The notes: generated from the sequence alone by a model not told the origin. A DNA stretch of 64,000 nucleotides from Nothophaeocryptopus gaeumannii (GCA_031771865.1 JASISA010000022.1:62001-126000); one strand, 5' to 3'. Shown: positions 1 through 10,326, counted from the stretch's first letter. A program made the numbers and translations.

Positions 1-2550
1 GGTATCAATCGCTTGTTTCCAGTCGTTATCGATACAATGTGAGGCGGTCTTGATCTGATATGTAACAACAGACGGAAATTTCCACTGCGAATTAAAGTTC
101 AGTGCGTCGTCGGGCGAAAGCTTGTGAACCAGGAAGTCGTTGAAAAGGTGCCAGTTGCCCTTCTGTAATGGATCCGTATCTGCCAAGCCTACATCTATCA
201 CTGCCACAAGATGGGACTTTTCGCCCTCACTGGGTTTGACATCGGCAACAACTCCGACTAGCTCATACACAGTTACATTGTGTTGGCCTCGGAGCAGATG
301 CAGTTGTAGATCTTGGCCCTCATAGCAAAAGAATCTACCGCTTGTGACGATGACGCCAATTTCTCTTGGTAGGAAACCAGGAACCGACCAAAGTTGTTTC
401 GCCTGCAGGGACGTAGCCGCGGCGTTAAGCGTTAGCACTGCTGGCAAGTGACGAATGGCTCTGTGAGAGACCATAGGCTTGTACCCGTTGCATCTTAAAC
501 ACCAGCCCCTATGCTGAACGTGCCTCTCCATTGAAGATTTGAGCACTTGCGTGAAGTAGTGACGAACATTACGATGCTTCGGTGGTCTCTGCGGCCATTG
601 CAGGTCATGTGTATACCATACTCTGTCCGTACTACTCTCGTAGTTGCAGTGGGCGCATTGCGTATAGTCCACGCCTATACTTCCAAATGCAGCATGGAAA
701 TCCCCTAAGGACGGGGCCACCCATTTGAAATTGTCCTCCAGCTTCTGTAGCAGGAACCTATTGAGGTTCTGCATCATGGTCGTGAGCGGCAGGCTGCTCG
801 TGTGCTCTTCGAGTACGTTTTGAGCAGGTGCGTCGGTCTGTCTGCTCAGCGCTTTGAGAAAGTTTGTTGCCTGGCAATTTGGTCCTTTCGACTTCTCGAG
901 CATGTCTACCAGGAAACCCAGCTCGCACATCAGACAGCTCTCTAATTGGCAATCTCTCGCTGTGTGGTGTAGTACTAGATTCCGTGCAGTTGAGGTGAAT
1001 CTCATAATCTGCAGAAGAGGGTTGGCGTATGAATTGACGATGTGTGTTTCCAGACCAGCGAAGCTCGTCTTGTTGTAATACCGAAAGTCGAAGTCTTCTA
1101 CACCAAACTTGCTGTACTTGATCTCCACGTTCCGGTAGAGGAAATCGACGCCGGTTGTGGCTTGTCCTTCAAGTTTCAGAGCATCAAGGACTTTGAGGAG
1201 GTCCTCACTCATGCGTCGCTCTCCATCAAAGCCGCCATCTTCCTCCCTAGGCTTCTCACTCAAGAATTTGGGAGCTGCGAGAGGGTCCGATATCCGATCC
1301 CCGGAACTCGCAAATAGTGCCTGGTATCGCTTTTCTTTCTTGGTATTCGGGCCAACCCTGCCGTATTCGAAAGGCCGAAAAGCATGCTCCTGAGAATCGA
1401 TTTTCGGCGGCGGTGCTCCAACACGGTGGACGAAACTGCTGGACCATCCTGAGAAGAGTGCCTCTCTGTAGAATGGCATACCGATGGAGTTTAAGGGTGC
1501 GTCTGGAGTCCAACCCAGCTGCTTGCTAGGAGAAGTGACATCTGCAATGTCCAACGGCTTGGCGAATTCTGTGAACTGCAGCTTGGCAGGCGAGCCCCAA
1601 AGGATCAAGTGATTGTTGCTGTCCACTAGAGCAAAGCCTTTACCCGAGGGCATGAGCTCCAGACCGACATAGTGTGCATCGAAATGATTCGCATACCGCA
1701 TAGAAGGCATGTCCGGGTTTTGAATGTCAATTGAATGAATCAAACCAGCTTGTGACACCACGATGCAAGTAGAAGAGAGTTTTGGATGCATGCGCACAAA
1801 CGCAGCTCCTTGCTGAAAAGGGACCGGCGGCGCAGGTTTACGTGCTTTCAGATCGTACACGCGGACCAAGCGCTCTAGTGAAAGACCTTGGTATTGCATC
1901 TGAGCCCAGCCGCAGGTTAACAAGTAATCGCCGCGAGCATCCATGTCGTTCACAGTGCCGGCGTAAGCCTTCCAGCTGTGCACAACGGATAGTGTCTTTG
2001 GGTCGAGCAGGTGAATTGATCCGTCGTGGGCAGCAGCGCAAATGTGCTGGCCTGCGAGACGCATTAGGGTGTATGGAACGGTGTCTCGAGGAGACGCAGT
2101 CTCGAGCAGCGCGCCCTTGTCCACGTCGATGCGGTATAGCTGAGATTGACATCCTGCTACGATCAGTTCAGTGGCGTCACGACTGGTGAAGCTCATGCAT
2201 CGGAGGTCAGTCATGGACGTCTGTGCCACGTGCCATTGCGTTATGCCTCTCCGGGATGCCAGATGGACGGCTCGTGAAGAGAGGGAGACGACTCCCTTGT
2301 CGCAAAAGAGAAAGTGCTTCAGGACAGCGTTGCTGGGCGCGCCGCGCGGTGCCGTGCTCACATGGGCGCGGTAGGAGGTGTATCGCTGCAGCTCTGGCCC
2401 GTAGAAGGAGGTGACGCGACCATGCTCATTGCCTGTCCACAGCAAGTCTACGGCTGGATCGAATGCAAAGGCCGTGAGCTGAGAAGGACCGGCGTTGGGG
2501 GATGAAGCGGCAATGTTGATCCGGATCGCCTCGCTCCAGTCGGCCTCCAT
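1..2550 (-). CDS. PAN2: PAN2, poly(A)-nuclease deadenylation subunit (3' end off window)
   Basis: Catalytic subunit of the PAN2-PAN3 deadenylase, which trims mRNA poly(A) tails in the cytoplasm. From the ATG at 2550 the minus strand is open for 850 codons to the window edge without an intron. Residues 1 to about 330 have a WD40-like propeller character, starting MEADWSEAIRI. A ubiquitin-hydrolase-like domain follows from about residue 480. The place where a real USP has its catalytic Cys reads HIVNSYANPLLQ with no Cys (about residues 490-515), as known for the PAN2 pseudo-USP domain. Two CxxC pairs near residues 630 and 683 (CAHC, CLRC) are retained. The DEDD exonuclease domain would lie beyond position 1. 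The identification is firm; the gene is incomplete only because of the window edge. Confidence 0.93.
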   Translation of the reverse strand, partial: MEADWSEAIRINIAASSPNAGPSQLTAFAFDPAVDLLWTGNEHGRVTSFYGPELQRYTSYRAHVSTAPRGAPSNAVLKHFLFCDKGVVSLSSRAVHLASRRGITQWHVAQTSMTDLRCMSFTSRDATELIVAGCQSQLYRIDVDKGALLETASPRDTVPYTLMRLAGQHICAAAHDGSIHLLDPKTLSVVHSWKAYAGTVNDMDARGDYLLTCGWAQMQYQGLSLERLVRVYDLKARKPAPPVPFQQGAAFVRMHPKLSSTCIVVSQAGLIHSIDIQNPDMPSMRYANHFDAHYVGLELMPSGKGFALVDSNNHLILWGSPAKLQFTEFAKPLDIADVTSPSKQLGWTPDAPLNSIGMPFYREALFSGWSSSFVHRVGAPPPKIDSQEHAFRPFEYGRVGPNTKKEKRYQALFASSGDRISDPLAAPKFLSEKPREEDGGFDGERRMSEDLLKVLDALKLEGQATTGVDFLYRNVEIKYSKFGVEDFDFRYYNKTSFAGLETHIVNSYANPLLQIMRFTSTARNLVLHHTARDCQLESCLMCELGFLVDMLEKSKGPNCQATNFLKALSRQTDAPAQNVLEEHTSSLPLTTMMQNLNRFLLQKLEDNFKWVAPSLGDFHAAFGSIGVDYTQCAHCNYESSTDRVWYTHDLQWPQRPPKHRNVRHYFTQVLKSSMERHVQHRGWCLRCNGYKPMVSHRAIRHLPAVLTLNAAATSLQAKQLWSVPGFLPREIGVIVTSGRFFCYEGQDLQLHLLRGQHNVTVYELVGVVADVKPSEGEKSHLVAVIDVGLADTDPLQKGNWHLFNDFLVHKLSPDDALNFNSQWKFPSVVTYQIKTASHCIDNDWKQAIDT

Positions 2551-3229
2551 CGTGGAGTGCGCCACATGCTTCGATGGCGACTTGCTGGAAGTTGGGCGTA
2601 GAATGAAGGATGCAGGGTGCGCAACGCAAGACGCAAGATGCAAGAGAGAATGGTCAGGTCAGATCAATTGAGGTGATGATCAATGTTGTTGGTGCAGGAG
2701 CGAGGGAAGCCATGCCACAAGCCACAAGCCACAAGCCACAAGCCACAAGCCACAAGCCTCAAGCCTCAAGCCTTAGTCAGTCGCGCCTGTCAACGCGACT
2801 ACTCTCATGACCTTGACCTTCTATTATATACATGTATCCCCCTCAAGACTGTTGTTGTGTTCATAGCCCTCCTCCTCCCAGTACAGTCTCCTGCGACACG
2901 GTCCAATGCTCCACACTCTGCTCATCTCTGCTGAGCAGCTTGGTGGTATCCTCTTACCTGCCATGACCCGCAGTCCGAATATCATCATGCGCCACAACAG
3001 CCCCCAGCTACACGCAGCTCCTACTTTACCTTCTCACACTTGTGTAGCTTCGAGGCCTTGTAGCTGAACCGTCTCCAAATCTGGCCACCGTCGCACTTGC
3101 ACTGAATAAGTCATTTGATCAGCCACCCGTCGCTACCTTGCACTCATCTCCTTCGTCTGTCCGCCATTTTTGGGCCGCTCCAAAACGTTACGCTGCCTTC
3201 GAAGCTCTTCGACCTTCCACCACCAAGTC
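2551..3229. other. Divergent intergenic region, PAN2 / sirtuin
   Basis: This 679-bp gap separates the divergent starts of PAN2 (-) and the sirtuin gene (+), so it should hold both promoters. It contains a heptanucleotide tandem repeat at 2714-2769. I see no further gene. Confidence 0.6.
2714..2769 (+). repeat. Heptanucleotide tandem repeat (GCCACAA)6(GCCTCAA)2
   Basis: Six perfect copies of GCCACAA are followed by two copies of the variant GCCTCAA, 56 bp in all, about 165 bp upstream of the PAN2 start codon. It looks like a simple minisatellite. Confidence 0.95.
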
Positions 3230-4455
3230 ATGGCTGCAACCGGAGATGCGAGCCGCTCTGAGGCCATCGCGCGCTTTCACAAACACCTGACCAAATCGAC
3301 GAGAGGGATGGCATTGCTCGGAGCTGGCTTGTCTGCCTCTTCTGGACTGTGAGTTCCCCAATCGATCTTCGACATATCACTTCAAATGACTCACGACCAT
3401 GGACGCAGGCCTACATTCCGTGGCGCTGGTGGTCTTTGGAGATCCCATGATTCAGTCTCGCTTGCGACTCCGCGTGCTTTCGAGCGAGATCCATCTCTGG
3501 TCTGGCGTTTTTATAGCTATCGTCAGCATATGGTAGGGAGTCAAAGGGAGAGAAGCAGCATGACTTCTATACAGGCTAACCCTATTCCCTGGTCTTTGTA
3601 GGCTTTGCAAGCACAGCCAAACCCGGCCCACTACGCGCTGGCACAGCTGGCCCGCAAGATGCCCGAATTCATCACTTTGACTCAGAACGTCGACGGTCTG
3701 AGTCAAAGGTAAGTTGCTAGGTTAGACCTACGAAGGACGTTCTTCGCCCTACGTACTGTCTTACCAATGTCTAAGACTTAGATAAGTCTAGCCTAACATT
3801 TCTGAAGAGTGGACCACCCCCGTGACCAACTCAAGTTGCTACATGGTACACTGTTCGAAGTGAAATGCACAGACGAGAAGTGTGCATACGTTGCAGAGAA
3901 CTTTGAGGATCCTATTGTACCAGCATTGGGCATTCCAACTGATGGAAAAGACCCTACTACACACAAGGCACGCCACGAAGTCGACATCAGCGACGCTTCA
4001 GTTCATCTTCCTGACATTGCCCGCGAAAGTTTGCCAAGGTGTCCGCAATGCAAGACGAGCCTATTGCGCCCGAACGTTGTTTGGTTTGGAGAACAACTGC
4101 CAAAGCACGTTCTTGACAGCGTTGACGAGTTTCTGCAAGACCATGTTGACCTCATCATGGTAATTGGCACCAGCGCACAAGTCACACCAGCTGCCAACTA
4201 TATTTATGATGCGAGGATGAAAGGTGGCCGCGTGTGTGTGGTGAGTCTCTTCTTGAGCACTTTCGGCGGGCTAAGATCTGCGGTTCAAGAAGGCTGGTCG
4301 CTAACTCGCGCACACGGCAGATCAACATGGACACGAATGACGCTCCTCGCAGCGGTTGGGCGCCTGATGACTTCTTGTTCCAGGGGGACGCTGCTCAGCT
4401 CGTGCCGGAACTGCTGAGGCCCATCATCGGCGAAGTTGGAGGGAGAGCAGGCTGA
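3230..4455 (+). CDS. SIRT5-like class III sirtuin (NAD-dependent protein deacylase)
   Basis: Five exons: 3230-3348, 3409-3532, 3602-3708, 3808-4240 and 4321-4455, giving 305 aa. All introns are GT-AG and the frames join. The NAD motif is split by intron 1 and reads GAGLSASSGL-PTFRGAGG. TQNVDGL follows, then the catalytic His in LHGTLFEVKC. Four zinc ligands are visible, in KCTDEKC and CPQC. The segment WRFYSYRQ keeps the Tyr-x-x-Arg pair that in human SIRT5 binds succinyl and malonyl groups, so desuccinylase or demalonylase activity is inferred over plain deacetylation. The start is the first ATG in frame before the Rossmann motif. ICP55 follows on the same strand 262 bp downstream; no functional link is evident. 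Confidence 0.92.
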
Positions 4456-4717
4456 AGCCACGAAGCAATGAGCTCTTGGGCGAGATTGAGGACCTGTAGC
4501 TGATACATAACCGACCATTGGGTCGCAAGTAAAGTCTGTCGCTCCATATGGTATCTCACGAACGCGTTGGAAGTGAATATGGAGTAGTAGTGGTGGTGAA
4601 GTCAATGAACCGTGCCGAGCCTTTCCTCCACTCGGCCCGATAGAGGATGGTCGAAGGCCGCCAGGGCTCCGACACTCACTTGCCGCCGGCCCTTGTACAG
4701 GGCAATCATCTCAGACC

Positions 4718-6178
4718 ATGCGCAGAACAAGACCGCACTTGCTGCGCGCAACGACCCGTCCACTTCCCAAGTTTCGAAGCAGGCCGCCATTCAGCACGTC
4801 AGGATGTACGCGATCGCTCATTTCCGCGGCCGAGGTCCAGTTCGGACAGCCATTGCAAGAGACACATCCGCATCTCATCAAGCCGGGCGACCTGACTCCT
4901 GGCATATCCGCCCTCGAGTACCATCATAGACGGGCGGCACTGGCCCGAAAGCTGCCTCGCAACAGCGTCGCAGTGCTTGCCGCCGCCGATACGAAATTCC
5001 GGTCTGGAGCCGTCTTCTACGAATTCCACCAGGAGCCGAACTTTTACTACCTGACTGGCTTCAATGAACCCGAGGCTGTCGCTGTGATCGAGAAAGGGCA
5101 GTCGGACGTCGAGTACACCTTTCACTTGTTCGTGCGGCCAAAAGACGAGCGAGCGGAGCTGTGGGATGGGGCGAGATCGGGCGTGCAAGCTGCGCAGGAT
5201 GTGTTCAACGCCGATGAGGCAGAGGATATCGAACATGTAGCGAGATTGCTCCCTGAGCTACTTGCTGGGAAGGAGATCTTCACCGATATTGGCTACGCGA
5301 GTCGCAAAAGCGCTTTCAGTCGCTTTGTCACGGGCCAGCCACAGGTCGATGGGCTGGCCAAGGTGCTTCAGAGCGCAAGCGTGAAACCTCTGCGACCCAT
5401 TCTTAACCAACTCCGTCTCACAAAGTCCGAGGCTGAGCTGGACTGTATGCGCAAGGCTGCCTCTGTCTCTGGAGCGGTCATTAGCCAAGCAATGACCAGC
5501 ACGCCGAGCAGCGAGAAGCAACTCTGGGCCGATCTGGCATACGGCTTTCGAAGCAATGGCTTGGATGGCGAGGCATATGTACCGGTGATTGCCGGTGGTC
5601 AGAATGCGCTGAGCATTCACTACGTGCGCAACGATGGACTTCTCCACGATGGCGATGTTGTGCTGGTAGACGCTGGTGGAGAGTACGGAGGCTACATTAC
5701 GGATATCACACGAACCTGGCCCGTGAGCGGCCGATTCACAGACGCGCAAAAAGACATGTACAATATGATTCTAGGAGTGCAGAGGAGCTGTATAAGCATG
5801 TGCCGCGAAGACGCCAATGTCACACTGGACAAGCTTCACCGAATCTGTGAGCAAGGTATGCGCGACGGACTAAAGGCATTAGGGTTTGATATGTCAGGTG
5901 ACGCTATGGATAAGCTGTTTCCTCATCATGTTGGCCATTACATCGGACTCGACGTGCACGATGCACCAGGATATTCCCGGACTGATCGACTTCGAGCCAA
6001 TCAATGCATTACCATTGAGCCGGGTGTATACGTGACAGATGATGAGAGATGGCCTTCGCACTTCCGTGGCTTGGGCATCAGGATAGAAGACTCTATTGTT
6101 GTCGGAGACTCACAGTCCGAAGTACTCACAAGAACCGCCGCAAAAGATGTGGATGAGATTGAAGGCCTGAGAAGCTGA
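4718..6178 (+). CDS. ICP55: ICP55-like mitochondrial Xaa-Pro aminopeptidase
   Basis: Intronless, 486 aa, peptidase family M24B (aminopeptidase P). In yeast, Icp55 removes one residue from proteins already cut by the mitochondrial presequence protease, which stabilises them under the N-end rule. An Arg-rich, acid-free N-terminus (about 1-35, MRRTRPHLLRATTRPLPK) fits a mitochondrial presequence. The AMP_N domain spans about 58-190 and the pita-bread catalytic domain 235-470. The five metal ligands are in place: Asp318 and Asp329 (VDAGGEYGGYITDI), His407 (HHVGH), Glu434 (TIEPGVY) and Glu457 (RIEDS). The gene converges on the metacaspase, with stop codons 36 bp apart. Confidence 0.93.
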   Translation: MRRTRPHLLRATTRPLPKFRSRPPFSTSGCTRSLISAAEVQFGQPLQETHPHLIKPGDLTPGISALEYHHRRAALARKLPRNSVAVLAAADTKFRSGAVFYEFHQEPNFYYLTGFNEPEAVAVIEKGQSDVEYTFHLFVRPKDERAELWDGARSGVQAAQDVFNADEAEDIEHVARLLPELLAGKEIFTDIGYASRKSAFSRFVTGQPQVDGLAKVLQSASVKPLRPILNQLRLTKSEAELDCMRKAASVSGAVISQAMTSTPSSEKQLWADLAYGFRSNGLDGEAYVPVIAGGQNALSIHYVRNDGLLHDGDVVLVDAGGEYGGYITDITRTWPVSGRFTDAQKDMYNMILGVQRSCISMCREDANVTLDKLHRICEQGMRDGLKALGFDMSGDAMDKLFPHHVGHYIGLDVHDAPGYSRTDRLRANQCITIEPGVYVTDDERWPSHFRGLGIRIEDSIVVGDSQSEVLTRTAAKDVDEIEGLRS

Positions 6179-6214
6179 CACATAGTGGCCTGTATAATAA
6201 GGCTATCATTGCTC

Positions 6215-7844
6215 TCATATCTGAATCTGATAGTTCAAGTCTTGCTCATGACCGACGCTCAGTTGCGGCACCTGCTGGTATCTTCCTCTCAGAATTTGCT
6301 GCAAAGCGAAGAAGGGTGGGAGATCAGCGATTGTCTCAGACATTGGATGGCTTCCAGCCTTTGACTTCTTACCCGTGTGTTCTGCAGGACCTGAATGTAG
6401 GACTGCCGTGGCCCAAATGTCCTCATACATTCGAGGAAAGCCCAGGACATTGCTCCCACGTGGTTGCCGGCAATTGACGCATCGGCTGACGTCTGATCGT
6501 CTCTGCAACCGGAGTACATCCAGACTTGTTTCTTTTGCTCGCCTGCATATTCTTGAGCAAAATCTTGCTGACCCAGACCGTACTGATCCGTCTCGGCTTC
6601 TTGATGTGTAAGACCACGGAAGAAGCTTTGCGCTCCTGCAAGGAGCTGCTTGGCCTCGCCGACCTGATTTTGTGAGGTAAAAAGTTAGTGGCCCGCCAGA
6701 ATGGGATCATATAGCGCCGGCGACTGTACCTTGTCGAATGTGAATCCGCCCTGAATGAGATGCGAAGCGGCGCCGACAAGCCTCACACCAGTCTGTAGAT
6801 TGTCGAGCATGGACACGTTTCCATCTTCGTCACTGCGGTAGACATACTGCGAGTTGTCAGCTCCAGCATCAAGTCTGGGCTTCGAACAAGGGTGTGAACG
6901 GGCCCATTTGACACTTTCAGAGGTCCGAACTTGCAACTTACTGGCAGCTCAACCGCCGAGCCACTGTGACAGCAATCAAAAATGATGAACAGACTGTTGT
7001 TGGGCGGCAACGATGTCACTAATGCCTAGGCACGAAAGTAGGGACGTCAGCGAGACGCCGTCGGTTGCCTTGGCTGTGGACTAACATACTCGATGCAGGA
7101 CGCCGCTTGGAATCTGTCCGTTTCGTTCGAAGTCATAGGGCACAATCGTATCGTCAAATCCTGACGCTCGCTAGACAGGATCAGCATGCAAGTCGTGAAT
7201 GCCAGGTCTTGAGAGCTCTTCTATATAGCTTACTTACATAACCTCCACTGTCCGCCACCTACAAGTCGGTCAATATGTGCATTAGTGAATGGTGTCGATG
7301 AGGTACCTGTCCGCTATGTCGACGACTAGAATCAGTAGGCTGTCTCGAAGTCGATTTCTTCATTGGCGTCGCACTTACCCATGTCCGCTATAGTGCAGGA
7401 AATTGATCGTTCCTGGCTCACTCACGAGCCATTGCATCGCTCCAAGCATGTTGTGTCCTGACGGCCAGAAGGACTGCAGTAATCAGCGTCGTGCAGTGCT
7501 TGATCCGCCCGTGATTGAAGGTACTCACGCCACCAGGGTCGGTGTTGGGATCGTCTGTTGTACACATCGTGGTTCAGCGTGCAGCAACAGAGGTTGAATG
7601 AATTGTTCTTACCGCGAAGAATGACTTGGGAGCGTCGGTCTGAAGAATAGCCCATGGCTGTCAAGAATTGCCGCATATTCTCTACATCCTGATGACAGCC
7701 CTGCAGTTGGTGTTTGCTTCCGACATACTACAAGTAGAGTTTGTCAACCACGTATCATCAATCCTTTCCATGCTTGAGGCTTCTCACGTTGATACCGATA
7801 AGTAGAGACTTCTTGCGTGGCCCACGCTGCTGAGAGTAAGCCAT
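6215..7844 (-). CDS. MCA1: Type I metacaspase
   Basis: Cysteine protease of clan CD, cleaving after Arg or Lys, with roles in stress response and aggregate clearance. My model has 11 exons (minus strand): 7844-7788, 7727-7613, 7554-7529, 7473-7379, 7313-7307, 7258-7238, 7170-7090, 7025-6942, 6846-6730, 6663-6373 and 6298-6215, giving 325 aa with all phases joining. The catalytic dyad is His97 (HYSGHGGQ) and Cys153 (DCCHSG). The ending, GRYQQVPQLSVGH, is typical of fungal metacaspases. The Pro/Gln-rich N-terminal prodomain of many fungal members is nearly absent here (MAYSQQRGPRKK then the core). The fifth exon is only 7 nt and completes the HGGQ motif. The exon 1 boundary is uncertain by 1 nt. 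Confidence 0.88.
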
Positions 7845-8521
7845 GGTCGGCAGCGATCGAATGGGTGGGTTTTGAGAGGCGCTGCCGATGCAAGTAAATA
7901 TCAGTCGCGACAGCCGCAACACAAAAGATGTGGTGCTAGCCTCACTACAAATCGAGCAACAGGTTATGTGATGTGCAAAACGTTATGTTAGTGAAGACTC
8001 TCTTGGCAACATTGTACCTGAAGATCAGTTGCTCCCAAGTCTCCGGATACCTCAGTCGTCATCAGTGCAGCTGAACGCACGTGAATAGGCGTACGTTACG
8101 CGCAGCCGTCGGCGTTTTGCCTTGGAGCCGCACGGGACGAGGCATCCCGGTAGGAGTGGCGTATATTAACAGCATGTAGACTTGATTCTCATTTGCTGTA
8201 CTCCGTACTCTAGAATCTCGATATAAGAAAACCTCTTTATAGCTTAGTCTCCTCTACTTTTAGACTACTATTCCTTAGCGCTCTATTATAACCGTTCTTC
8301 TCTATATATACTTTATACGTATACTTGAGGCTTTTATACTAATAAGTACGTCTATAAGTATATATGAGTCGTTATACCCCTCAAGAAGGCCCTTTAATAA
8401 GCGATAATAATTAAGGGTAGTAAGCTCGACATATATTACTACGACTTATTAAGAACTGCCTACGGACTACATTCTTTACACCGCTTCTCCTCGTCTTCCA
8501 CCCTATCCATCGCGGCAAAGA
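7845..8521. other. Intergenic region with RIP-like islet
   Basis: The first 350 bp upstream of the metacaspase has ordinary composition and probably includes its promoter. From about 8195 to 8480 the sequence becomes strongly TpA-rich (listed separately). No gene is visible. Confidence 0.6.
8195..8480. repeat. TpA-rich islet, probable RIP-mutated transposon relic
   Basis: About 285 bp are packed with TA steps (TATATATAC, TTATACGTATAC, TAATAAG), and CpA and TpG dinucleotides are almost missing. That is the pattern left by repeat-induced point mutation (CpA to TpA on both strands) in Pezizomycotina. No ORF or terminal repeat survives, so the parent element cannot be named. Neighbouring genes have balanced composition and the transition is abrupt. 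Confidence 0.7.
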
Positions 8522-9358
8522 ATGTTGGCTAGCATTTGCACACGACATGAGACCGGCGATGGTACCATTAAGGCCACTGTCTTTCGGAAGTACATGACCT
8601 TGGCCAGTATCGCTGTACTCCGACGTGTCCGCCCACGATACTCATCTGTCTTGATGCTGACGCCCCACATCTGTGTCAAATATGGCCCCTATCAACATCT
8701 CTCAAGTGCTGCAGCAATGCAGCTGATCTCCGACAACACATCTATACCGGTCCCGAAGATTTATTGTGCGTTTGAGAGGAAGGGCATCACGTACACGCTC
8801 ATGTCACGCATAGCTGGCTCCGATCTGGGCCACGACTGGCAGCAACGCTCCGAAGCGTCCAAGGCTAGTCTGCTCGCTCAACTCAAATCTTATGTCGACG
8901 AGATGCGTTCCTTGAAACCTGTCCATGAAGGCCGAGTGGAAGGCGCGGTCGGAGGTCAGCTCTACGATGCACGTCTCCCCAATGGAGCCAATCGCTTTGG
9001 TCCATTAACTTCCGTCGATGAGTTCCACCGCTACCTGCGAAATGGGTTGCAGGCCTCTCCGGAGCAATTGCCTGAAGTTAACGAATTAATTGAGAAGCAG
9101 ACGACATCAAAGTACAGCACACGTTTCACCCATGGCGATTTGAGCAGCTTGAATGTTCTCGTGCGGAACGATCAAGTCGTGGGCATTGTGGACTGGGACA
9201 CAGCAGGCTGGTATCCGGAGTACTGGGAGTACACCACCGCATACAACGTCAATCCCTACAATGAATTCTGGAGATATGAAGTCCACAAGGTCTTAGACGA
9301 GTATCCAGATGCACTGGAAATGGATCGCTTGCGTCAAAATTACTTCGGAGCGTTTTGA
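8522..9358 (+). CDS. APH/choline-kinase-like phosphotransferase family protein
   Basis: Intronless, 278 aa, of the aminoglycoside-phosphotransferase-like (APH) superfamily that is expanded in filamentous fungi; substrates are mostly unknown. The catalytic loop HGDLSSLNVLV matches the HGDxxxxN Brenner motif, and IVDWDTAGWYPEYWEY is the metal-binding DxD region with its usual aromatic tail. The hinge segment TYTLMSRIAGSDLG lies before them. The N-lobe is short and lacks a clear glycine loop; the lysine of ICVKYG may be the ATP-anchoring residue. The gene starts about 40 bp after the RIP-like islet and converges with the next gene, 62 bp away. It may be a small-molecule kinase or an inactive family member. 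Confidence 0.82.
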   Translation: MLASICTRHETGDGTIKATVFRKYMTLASIAVLRRVRPRYSSVLMLTPHICVKYGPYQHLSSAAAMQLISDNTSIPVPKIYCAFERKGITYTLMSRIAGSDLGHDWQQRSEASKASLLAQLKSYVDEMRSLKPVHEGRVEGAVGGQLYDARLPNGANRFGPLTSVDEFHRYLRNGLQASPEQLPEVNELIEKQTTSKYSTRFTHGDLSSLNVLVRNDQVVGIVDWDTAGWYPEYWEYTTAYNVNPYNEFWRYEVHKVLDEYPDALEMDRLRQNYFGAF

Positions 9359-9420
9359 ACAGTACCTCTTACTGATACACATCTGGTCACAAAGTTGCTG
9401 GAAAAGGCTACCTTGAAAGA

Positions 9421-9948
9421 TCACGCAACAGTCTCATTGCCCTCCAAAAGATCATATGTCGGCACAGAGCCGCGCTTCCAGGATCCGGTCCCGTCATATC
9501 GCCTCTGTTGCCGCTTCTGTGCAATATAGTTGTTCGCTGTCTGCTCCATGGTCTGCCAGTCTGTAACGCTCGTGCCAAGACATCTGCCGTCGGCCGCCAG
9601 AGCAGCCACACTATCTCTTACCCAAACGCGACAAGTCCAACGCGGGTCTTGCTGCACCAAAGGCACTCGCTGCAGTACTGCTGCCAGTCGCGCCTTGTCG
9701 AGGACCTTGCCAATCAAGAGTCGCGCGAGCAGCATACTGGTTTGCTCCAAGGGGGATGTCCCTGCCTCATACGCCCAAATCTGCTGTCCAGGCAATGTAG
9801 GATCATGTCGGACATGGCAACGATAGCCTCTCCGGCCTTCAACCTCATTCTTGGGACCGACGATGAGTGCCCAGTGGTATGTGTTTGGATCTTGCCCGCC
9901 TCTCGCGTACAGGGCGATGCAGAACTGGTCTTTGTTCGAAGCGACCAT
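9421..9948 (-). CDS. Uncharacterised fungal protein, paralogue A (His-His-Cys motif; DUF6540-like)
   Basis: Intronless, 175 aa, no signal peptide or membrane segment. It is clearly homologous to the protein at 10327-10878. Shared blocks are LALYAR/IALYAR, P-x-TYH[WY]AL, HV near residue 45, LLAR/LLVR, TCRxWVRD and a PxxDLLxG-type ending. I think this is the fungal family called DUF6540, from memory only. Conserved His25 (TYHWAL), His45 (CHV) and Cys106 (TCRVWVRD) occur in the order His...His...Cys, which recalls circularly permuted papain-like folds (LRAT, PPPDE, NlpC/P60-like), so a thiol hydrolase or acyltransferase is possible. That is inference. It is transcribed away from its paralogue and converges on the APH-like gene. 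Confidence 0.75.
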   Translation of the reverse strand: MVASNKDQFCIALYARGGQDPNTYHWALIVGPKNEVEGRRGYRCHVRHDPTLPGQQIWAYEAGTSPLEQTSMLLARLLIGKVLDKARLAAVLQRVPLVQQDPRWTCRVWVRDSVAALAADGRCLGTSVTDWQTMEQTANNYIAQKRQQRRYDGTGSWKRGSVPTYDLLEGNETVA

Positions 9949-10326
9949 CGAGAACGATGGAGAGGTCTATTCGGGAACGCCTGCACCTTCTTGTCAGCAG
10001 ATTCGCTCGATCTCGCTTCCCTGGTGCACCTCTTGCGTGAACAGACTCACGGAAATTGGGAAGTTATGTAACAAACTTGCGACGAGAATCTGTTGCTTGT
10101 AACAGGCTTGAGCCATGCTGAGTAGTACTGATCCATCGCAGAGTGTCAGTACGGCTTCGCATAAATATTAAAATCAAGATATATTTTGCCGCCCTCTCAA
10201 AATACGTAAAACCCGCGCCGCATTGGCACCGTGCGGGGCAGCAACAATCCCTTGCTGATTTGCTTGCACCCTCTGTTCTCATGTTCGACAAGACTTCAAT
10301 ATACTCCACCACTCTGACAATCCGTC
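9949..10326. promoter_or_regulatory. Shared divergent promoter region of the paralogue pair
   Basis: A 378-bp gap lies between the two divergent ATGs. AT-rich stretches around 10159-10185 (AAATATTAAAATCAAGATAT) could serve the plus-strand gene. No specific element was recognised. Confidence 0.4.
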
